Shown one piece after another: positions 16,898 to 21,027 of a stretch of DNA of 21,027 nucleotides. Numbering within the stretch: the stretch's first letter is position 1; the number at the start of each line of letters is the position of its first letter. The position numbers and the translations under genes are program-made. Source of the DNA: JBFFXF01 sp041569895 (GTDB lineage: Bacteria; Planctomycetota; UBA8108; JACQVS01); contig JBFFXF010000115.1 of NCBI GenBank assembly GCA_041569895.1, forward strand, positions 1 through 21,027. Reading direction: 5' to 3'. The notes below the pieces were generated by a model. That model ran no database searches, was not told the origin of the DNA, and saw only the letters and a program-made list of their open reading frames with translations.

Positions 16898-17030
16898 GCG
16901 GCCGGCGGCCGAGTTTTCGGAACGCGCGCTTCGCGTAACGGCTTTGGCTGCACGCCGGCGCGGCCTTTCGTCGATAGAAGATCGTGAGGGCTCTCTTTTT
17001 TCTCGAGGCGAACGGAGCACGGCGCGCCGG

Positions 17031-17050
17031 CCTCCCCCGCCGGCGGGAGG
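17031..17050 (+). other. GC-rich hairpin with SD-like sequence upstream of the GspE/PilB gene
   Basis: CCTCCC (17031-17036) pairs with GGGAGG (17045-17050) around an 8-base GC-rich loop. The 3' arm resembles a Shine-Dalgarno sequence but is 18 bases from the ATG at 17069, too far for normal spacing. It could influence translation of the ATPase mRNA. This is a structural observation only. Confidence 0.35.
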
Positions 17051-17068
17051 GCGCCGCGGCACGGCCAG

Positions 17069-19045
17069 ATGAACGACGTTCTCGGCAAGATCCTCATCGA
17101 CTGCCAGATCCTGACGCCTTCCCAGGTGCACAGCTTCGAGTCGCAGGCCGAGAAGGAGGGCTGTCACCTCGAGCAGCTCGTGCTTCGCGAGGGCTACTGC
17201 TCGCGCGAGGCGCTGCTGAAGATGCTCGAGAACCACTACTTCTGCCCCGCGGTCGACGTGCGCCAGCTGCCGTTCGACGCACGCGCCCTCACGCTCCTGC
17301 CCGAAAAGCTTGCCAGACGACACGGCGTCCTCCCGGTGAACGTCGATGGCAGCGTCATGTGGCTCGCCGTCCCGAATCCGGATGACAAGGAGACGGTGCA
17401 GGCGGTGGCGAGCGTCTCGCAGCGCACCGTCAAGCCCGTCGTCGGGCTGCGCGGAGACCTCGGGACCGAGATCGCGAGCCGCTACGAGCGGCTCGCGAAG
17501 GAGGCCGGGGCCGGCGACGCCGGCGCCAGGGAGAAGACGGCGAGGGAGAAGGGCGCGAAGAAGAAGTCGAAGAAAAAGGCCGCCGGGGACGGGTCCGCGG
17601 CCGCCGCCGTCGAGCCGTCCGCGAAGTTCGCCGCGGACTTCACCAAGGACGATGCCGTCGTGTTCGTCGAGGAGGCGATCCGATCGGCGGTGAAGCACGG
17701 CATCAGCGACATCCACCTGCAGCCGGAGAAGAACGAGCTCGTCCTCAGGTACCGTCTGGACGGGATCATGCACCGGGTGATCAGCCTGCCCGCGGATCGC
17801 GCGAGCTCCATCGTCTCGCGGATCAAGGTGATCGCCGACATGGACATCACCGAGCGTCGCCTGCCGCAGGACGGACGGTACACCTTCACGCTGCCCGACA
17901 CCGTCGTCGACCTGCGGATCTCGACCCTGCCGGCGAAGTTCGGCGAGAAGGTGGTCATCCGCCTGCTGACGAAGGATCTCAAGCTGCTCGACCTGGACAA
18001 CCTGCAGCTGCCGCCGTCGGTGCGCGAGGGAATCGACGGCTCGATCGAGAGCCCCGAGGGCTTCTACCTGGTCACCGGTCCGACCGGAAGCGGCAAGACG
18101 ACCACCCTCTACGCGGTGCTCAGCGCCATCGATCGCGAGCGGCTCAACGTCATCACGCTCGAGGATCCGGTCGAGTACACCCTCTCGAGCGTCACCCAGG
18201 TGCAGATCAACGACCCGATCGGCCTGACGTTCGCCGCCGGCCTCCGCACCGTGCTGCGGCAGGATCCGGACGTCGTGCTCGTCGGCGAGATCCGCGACCT
18301 CGACACGGTCGAGATCGCCTGTCGCGCGGCGCTCACCGGGCACAAGGTCTACAGCACCATCCACACCAACGACAGCTGCCAGACGGTGACGCGTCTGATC
18401 AACATGGGCACCGCGCCCTATCTGATCACCGCGACGCTTCGCGGCGTCTTCGCGCAGCGCCTCATTCGCGTCATCTGCGAGAAGTGCCGCGAGCTCTACG
18501 AGCCGACCGAGACGGAGCTCGCGCTCCTCGGATACCCGAAGATTGCCCGTCTCCACCGCGGCACCGGGTGCACCCACTGCGCGGGCACCGGCTATCGCGG
18601 CCGGACCGGCGTCTTCGAGTACCTGCGGATCCACGAGAACCTGCACCCGCTCATCCTCGATCGCGCGTCGCCCTACGTCATCCGTCACGCGGCGAAGCGA
18701 AACGGCGCGATTCTGATGGACGAGCTCGCACGCCGGCTGGTGCTCGACGGCACGACGACGGCGTCCGAGATCCAGCGGGTCGTCTGGACGGGCGCCTCCG
18801 AGGAGCAGCTCTGCAGCAACTGCCAGCGAGCCGTGAGCACCGACTTCACCGTCTGCCCGTTCTGCCAGCATCACCTGCGCGAGTCCTGTCCCGCCTGCGG
18901 CGCGGGCCTCGACCAGAGCTGGGAGGCGTGCCCCTCGTGCGGCCACGAGATCGAGCGCGAGTGGCAGCGACTGTTCTGCAAGAAGTGCATGGCGCCGGTC
19001 GACCCCGGCTGGACGAGCTGCAACTACTGTGGTGCCGATCTGTGA
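17069..19045 (+). CDS. GspE/PilB-family secretion ATPase with three C-terminal zinc ribbons
   Basis: This 658-residue hexameric motor ATPase belongs to the type II secretion/type IV pilus class. An N-terminal T2SSE_N/MshEN-like domain (about 1-140) is followed by a Lys/Ala-rich linker (about 145-185, KKKSKKKAA). The ATPase core (190-565) has Walker A GPTGSGKT (337-344), Asp box EDPVEY (365-370), Walker B DVVLVGEIRD (401-410), His box HTNDS (432-436) and the family zinc site CEKC (470-473)/CTHC (501-504). All catalytic motifs are present. After residue 580 comes an extension not usual for the family: three CxxC-x10-CxxC zinc ribbons (582-599, 607-624, 637-654). No pilin, platform or secretin gene is in the window, so pilus versus secretion use is open. 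The stop overlaps the next gene's GTG as GTGA. No ribosome-binding site at normal spacing is visible. Confidence 0.93.
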   Translation: MNDVLGKILIDCQILTPSQVHSFESQAEKEGCHLEQLVLREGYCSREALLKMLENHYFCPAVDVRQLPFDARALTLLPEKLARRHGVLPVNVDGSVMWLAVPNPDDKETVQAVASVSQRTVKPVVGLRGDLGTEIASRYERLAKEAGAGDAGAREKTAREKGAKKKSKKKAAGDGSAAAAVEPSAKFAADFTKDDAVVFVEEAIRSAVKHGISDIHLQPEKNELVLRYRLDGIMHRVISLPADRASSIVSRIKVIADMDITERRLPQDGRYTFTLPDTVVDLRISTLPAKFGEKVVIRLLTKDLKLLDLDNLQLPPSVREGIDGSIESPEGFYLVTGPTGSGKTTTLYAVLSAIDRERLNVITLEDPVEYTLSSVTQVQINDPIGLTFAAGLRTVLRQDPDVVLVGEIRDLDTVEIACRAALTGHKVYSTIHTNDSCQTVTRLINMGTAPYLITATLRGVFAQRLIRVICEKCRELYEPTETELALLGYPKIARLHRGTGCTHCAGTGYRGRTGVFEYLRIHENLHPLILDRASPYVIRHAAKRNGAILMDELARRLVLDGTTTASEIQRVVWTGASEEQLCSNCQRAVSTDFTVCPFCQHHLRESCPACGAGLDQSWEACPSCGHEIEREWQRLFCKKCMAPVDPGWTSCNYCGADL

Positions 19046-20733
19046 CGACGAAAAGGAAACGACACCAGAACCCGAAGATGCCGACCGGTATCCCCGGTCT
19101 CGACCACCTCCTCGAGGGCGGTGTGGTGCGCGGCAACAGCCTCCTCATCGAGGGGCCGCCGGGGAGCGGGAAATCGACCTTCGCGATGCGCATCGTGTAC
19201 GAGGGCGTCGTCCAGTACGACGAGCCGGCGCTCATCATCAGCTTCGAGGAGTTTCCGCGTCAGATCTACAACGAGGCGCTGACGCACGGCGTCGACCTCG
19301 AGTCGCTGGAGAAGGCGGGCAAGCTCCGCGTCATATGGACGCCGCCGGCGCGTATCCTCGAGGGCTTCACCGGGAAGAGCGACCTGGTCGAGAAGGTCGT
19401 CGAGGAGCTCGGCGTGCGGCGGCTCGTGATCGACAGCATCACCCACTTCCGGCGCGTCGCCGTCGGCGAGAACGAGCTCCGCGAGGTGATGGCCGACATC
19501 CTGAGCTACCTCAAGATCCGCGACATCAACGCACTGCTCATCAAGGAGCTCGAGCGTGTCGACGAGAGCCTCATCGCGTTCGAGGAGTACCTCGTCGACG
19601 CCTCGATCCGCATCTACAACAACCACGACCACGGCGACGACCGCCGCTGTCTCGAGATCCGCAAGTCGCGCGGCCAGGGACACGTCTCCGGGAAGCATCC
19701 GTTCCGGCTCGACTCCGACGGGCTCTCCGTGTTCCCGCACCTGCGGCCTGCCGACGTCGGCACGAACGGGCGCGCGTCGCAGAAGGGTGAACGAGGGCGA
19801 GTCTCCGTCGGCGCTGCCGGACTCGACGCCATGCTGCGCGGGGGCTTCCTCGAGGGCACCCTGAACCTCGTCACCGGCTATCCGGGCACGGGAAAGACGG
19901 TCCTCGCGCTGCACTTCCTCGACGACGGTCTGAAGCGCGGAGAGCGCTGTCTGCTCGCCTCGGTCAACCAGGACACCGAGCAGATCCTCCAGCAGGCGGC
20001 GTCGCTCGGCATGGACTGGAGCGAGCACCACGCGTCGGGACTGCTCGACATCCTCCACTTCCACCCGGTCGGGCTCTGCGTGGACGAGCTGATGAACGTC
20101 CTCCTCGTCCGTGTCAAGGAGACATCGCCGAAGCGCGTCGCCTTCGACAGCATCGACACCCTGGGGAGCGCGGTCAAGGACGAGGACTCGATCCGCGACT
20201 ACATGTCGGTCCTCGCGACCATGCTGCGCAGCGCGACGACGACCTCGATGATCCTGCACGACAGCAAGAGGATGTCGAGCGACGGCGAGTACCAGGACTA
20301 CGCCTATCTGTCGAGCTGTGTCGTGCAGCTCTCCGTCGCGGAGTCGGACGGCCGGCTGCGGCGCTTCGTCAGCGTGTTCAAGCATGCGGGCAGCGATCAC
20401 GCCAAGGAGATTCGCGAGTTCTTCATCGATTCTTCGGGTTTCCGCGCGGCGGAGAAGTCGAGCGGCCTCACCGGGATCCTGAGCGGCCAGACCCAGGCGA
20501 CGAACTCCGAGGAGATCATGAACGAGGTCCTGCCGTCGCTCTCGGAGATCACACGCACCGTGCACACGATCGCCAGCGACGTCAAGCTGTCCGCTGAGCT
20601 CCAGCAGCGCGTACGCGAGGCGAAGCAGAAGCTCGGGTTGCTCGACGTCCTCCTGCACGAGCACTTCGGCGTCACGCAGATCCACCGCGACGTCCGCGAG
20701 ATGCTCGAAGAGCTCGAGGTCGACCGGGCGTAG
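19042..20733 (+). CDS. Double-domain KaiC-family (RecA-like) ATPase
   Basis: This 563-residue protein has two tandem KaiC/RadA-like domains. Domain 1 (about 13-235) has Walker A GPPGSGKS (38-45), the catalytic acidic pair in SFEE (Glu69-Glu70) and Walker B LVIDS (Asp131). Domain 2 (about 252-465) has Walker A GYPGTGKT (279-286) and Walker B VAFDS (Asp369), but the acidic pair is replaced by SVNQD. A helical tail follows (about 485-563), partly coiled coil. KaiC-family proteins act as ATP-driven timers or switches in signalling; archaeal ArlH is a single-domain relative that works with a GspE-like motor. No KaiA or KaiB homologue is seen, so a clock role is not implied. The GTG at 19042 overlaps the preceding TGA; ATG at 19078 is an alternative. 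Both lack a strong ribosome-binding site, so coupling to the upstream gene is likely. Confidence 0.92.
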   Translation: MTTKRKRHQNPKMPTGIPGLDHLLEGGVVRGNSLLIEGPPGSGKSTFAMRIVYEGVVQYDEPALIISFEEFPRQIYNEALTHGVDLESLEKAGKLRVIWTPPARILEGFTGKSDLVEKVVEELGVRRLVIDSITHFRRVAVGENELREVMADILSYLKIRDINALLIKELERVDESLIAFEEYLVDASIRIYNNHDHGDDRRCLEIRKSRGQGHVSGKHPFRLDSDGLSVFPHLRPADVGTNGRASQKGERGRVSVGAAGLDAMLRGGFLEGTLNLVTGYPGTGKTVLALHFLDDGLKRGERCLLASVNQDTEQILQQAASLGMDWSEHHASGLLDILHFHPVGLCVDELMNVLLVRVKETSPKRVAFDSIDTLGSAVKDEDSIRDYMSVLATMLRSATTTSMILHDSKRMSSDGEYQDYAYLSSCVVQLSVAESDGRLRRFVSVFKHAGSDHAKEIREFFIDSSGFRAAEKSSGLTGILSGQTQATNSEEIMNEVLPSLSEITRTVHTIASDVKLSAELQQRVREAKQKLGLLDVLLHEHFGVTQIHRDVREMLEELEVDRA

Positions 20734-20766
20734 CCCGTCCCCGTCCCCGGTCCCGGTCCCGTGCCC
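20734..20766. repeat. Hexamer-period CCC array directly after the KaiC stop
   Basis: CCC begins at 20734, 20740, 20746, 20752, 20758 and 20764, an exact 6-base period with variable three-base spacers (GTC, CGT-like, GGT, GTG). It starts at the base after the TAG stop. On the minus strand this is six GGG tracts, enough for a G-quadruplex. Confidence 0.85.
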
Positions 20767-20791
20767 GTCCTCGAAGGTTTGGTTGCGGAGT

Positions 20792-20827
20792 CCGATGACC
20801 GACTCCGATACCGATGACCGACTCCGA
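20792..20827. repeat. 19-bp direct repeat with inverted arms
   Basis: CCGATGACCGACTCCGATA (20792-20810) is repeated for 17 bases at 20811-20827. CGGAGTC (20786-20792) is complementary to GACTCCG (20801-20807), so the region can form a small hairpin. No T-tract follows, so I do not call a terminator. Confidence 0.8.
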
Positions 20828-20848
20828 CCCCATCGTTGCAAAAACGTA

Positions 20849-20923
20849 CCCGTACCCGTACCCGTACCCGTACCCGTTCCCGTACCCGTTCCCGTACCCG
20901 TTCCCGTTCCCGTGCCCGTTCCC
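20849..20923. repeat. Hexanucleotide array, (CCCGTA/CCCGTT)13
   Basis: Thirteen CCC tracts begin every six bases from 20849 to 20921. Spacers are GTA, GTT and one GTG; the first five units are pure CCCGTA or end in GTT. The minus strand reads as GGG tracts separated by three-base loops, similar in architecture to telomeric repeats and to strong G-quadruplex motifs. No credible gene overlaps it. Confidence 0.95.
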
Positions 20924-20970
20924 GAAGGCGCCCGTCGTGATTGACAAAACTCGCTGGACGACGCCAAGAC

Positions 20971-21027
20971 GGTCACGGTCACGGTCACGGCACACGGTCC
21001 ACGGGTCACGGTCCACGGGTCACGGCC
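20971..21027. repeat. GGTCAC hexamers and 14-bp tandem repeats at the window edge
   Basis: GGTCAC occurs three times (20971-20988). CACGGTCCACGGGT then occurs at 20993-21006 and 21007-21020, with a partial third copy running to the end of the window. The array may continue beyond the edge. The whole stretch 20734-21027 has no gene that I can support. Confidence 0.9.

Noticed and set aside
16055..18946. Minus-strand open frame of 963 residues across the divergent promoter region
   Set aside because: It spans two real divergent genes out of frame, and its composition is shadow-like.
17069..20733. KaiABC-type circadian clock
   Set aside because: Only a KaiC-family protein is present. No KaiA or KaiB homologue is visible, and the second domain lacks the acidic pair.
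19024..21009. Minus-strand open frame beginning with a Gly-Thr repeat
   Set aside because: The (GT)n part is translation of the hexamer array; the rest is antisense to the KaiC gene.
20734..21027. CRISPR array
   Set aside because: Units are 6, 14 or 19 bases with no unique spacers of normal length and no cas genes.

Overview
The window is GC-rich with the strong third-position GC bias of a high-GC bacterium. Several gene families point to Planctomycetota or a close PVC relative: a secreted dehydrogenase fused to a CxxCH cytochrome of the planctomycete type, a type I sulfatase, a dockerin-like GDVNxDG protein, and an ECF sigma factor coupled to a giant membrane Ser/Thr kinase. The phylum is inferred from family content, not from a marker gene.

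Layout. Bases 141-875 (+) encode a coiled-coil protein with two HARE-HTH-like winged helices. A tRNA-Asp (965-1041) follows, with a near-consensus sigma-70 promoter and an intrinsic terminator. Two convergent-strand genes (7780 down to 1202, -) encode a secreted sulfatase and a 1657-residue extracytoplasmic redox protein (SGNH-like, beta-propeller dehydrogenase, HEAT, discoidin, azurin-like cupredoxin, cytochrome c). Divergent from these is a secreted 973-residue dockerin/Gly-rich/IPT protein (7987-10908, +). Three minus-strand genes (16860 down to 10927) probably form one transcription unit: a PLP-dependent threonine/serine dehydratase, an ECF sigma factor, and a transmembrane Ser/Thr kinase ending in a malectin-like domain. 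The sigma stop and kinase start overlap as ATGA. Divergent from that unit are a GspE/PilB-family ATPase with three extra zinc ribbons and a double-domain KaiC-family ATPase (17069-20733, +), overlapping as GTGA. The last ~290 bases hold no gene but several tandem-repeat arrays.

How the genes may work together. The sulfatase and redox protein fit extracellular degradation and oxidation of (sulfated) carbohydrate. The kinase has putative sugar-binding domains outside the cell and a sigma factor beside it, which suggests a surface-glycan-sensing transcription switch. The GspE-like/KaiC-like pair recalls the archaellum pair ArlI/ArlH and is the best candidate here for an under-described system. 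A second unusual theme is tandem repeats with the same 15-bp period but unrelated sequence at four loci, plus 6-bp-period G-tract arrays right after the KaiC stop codon.
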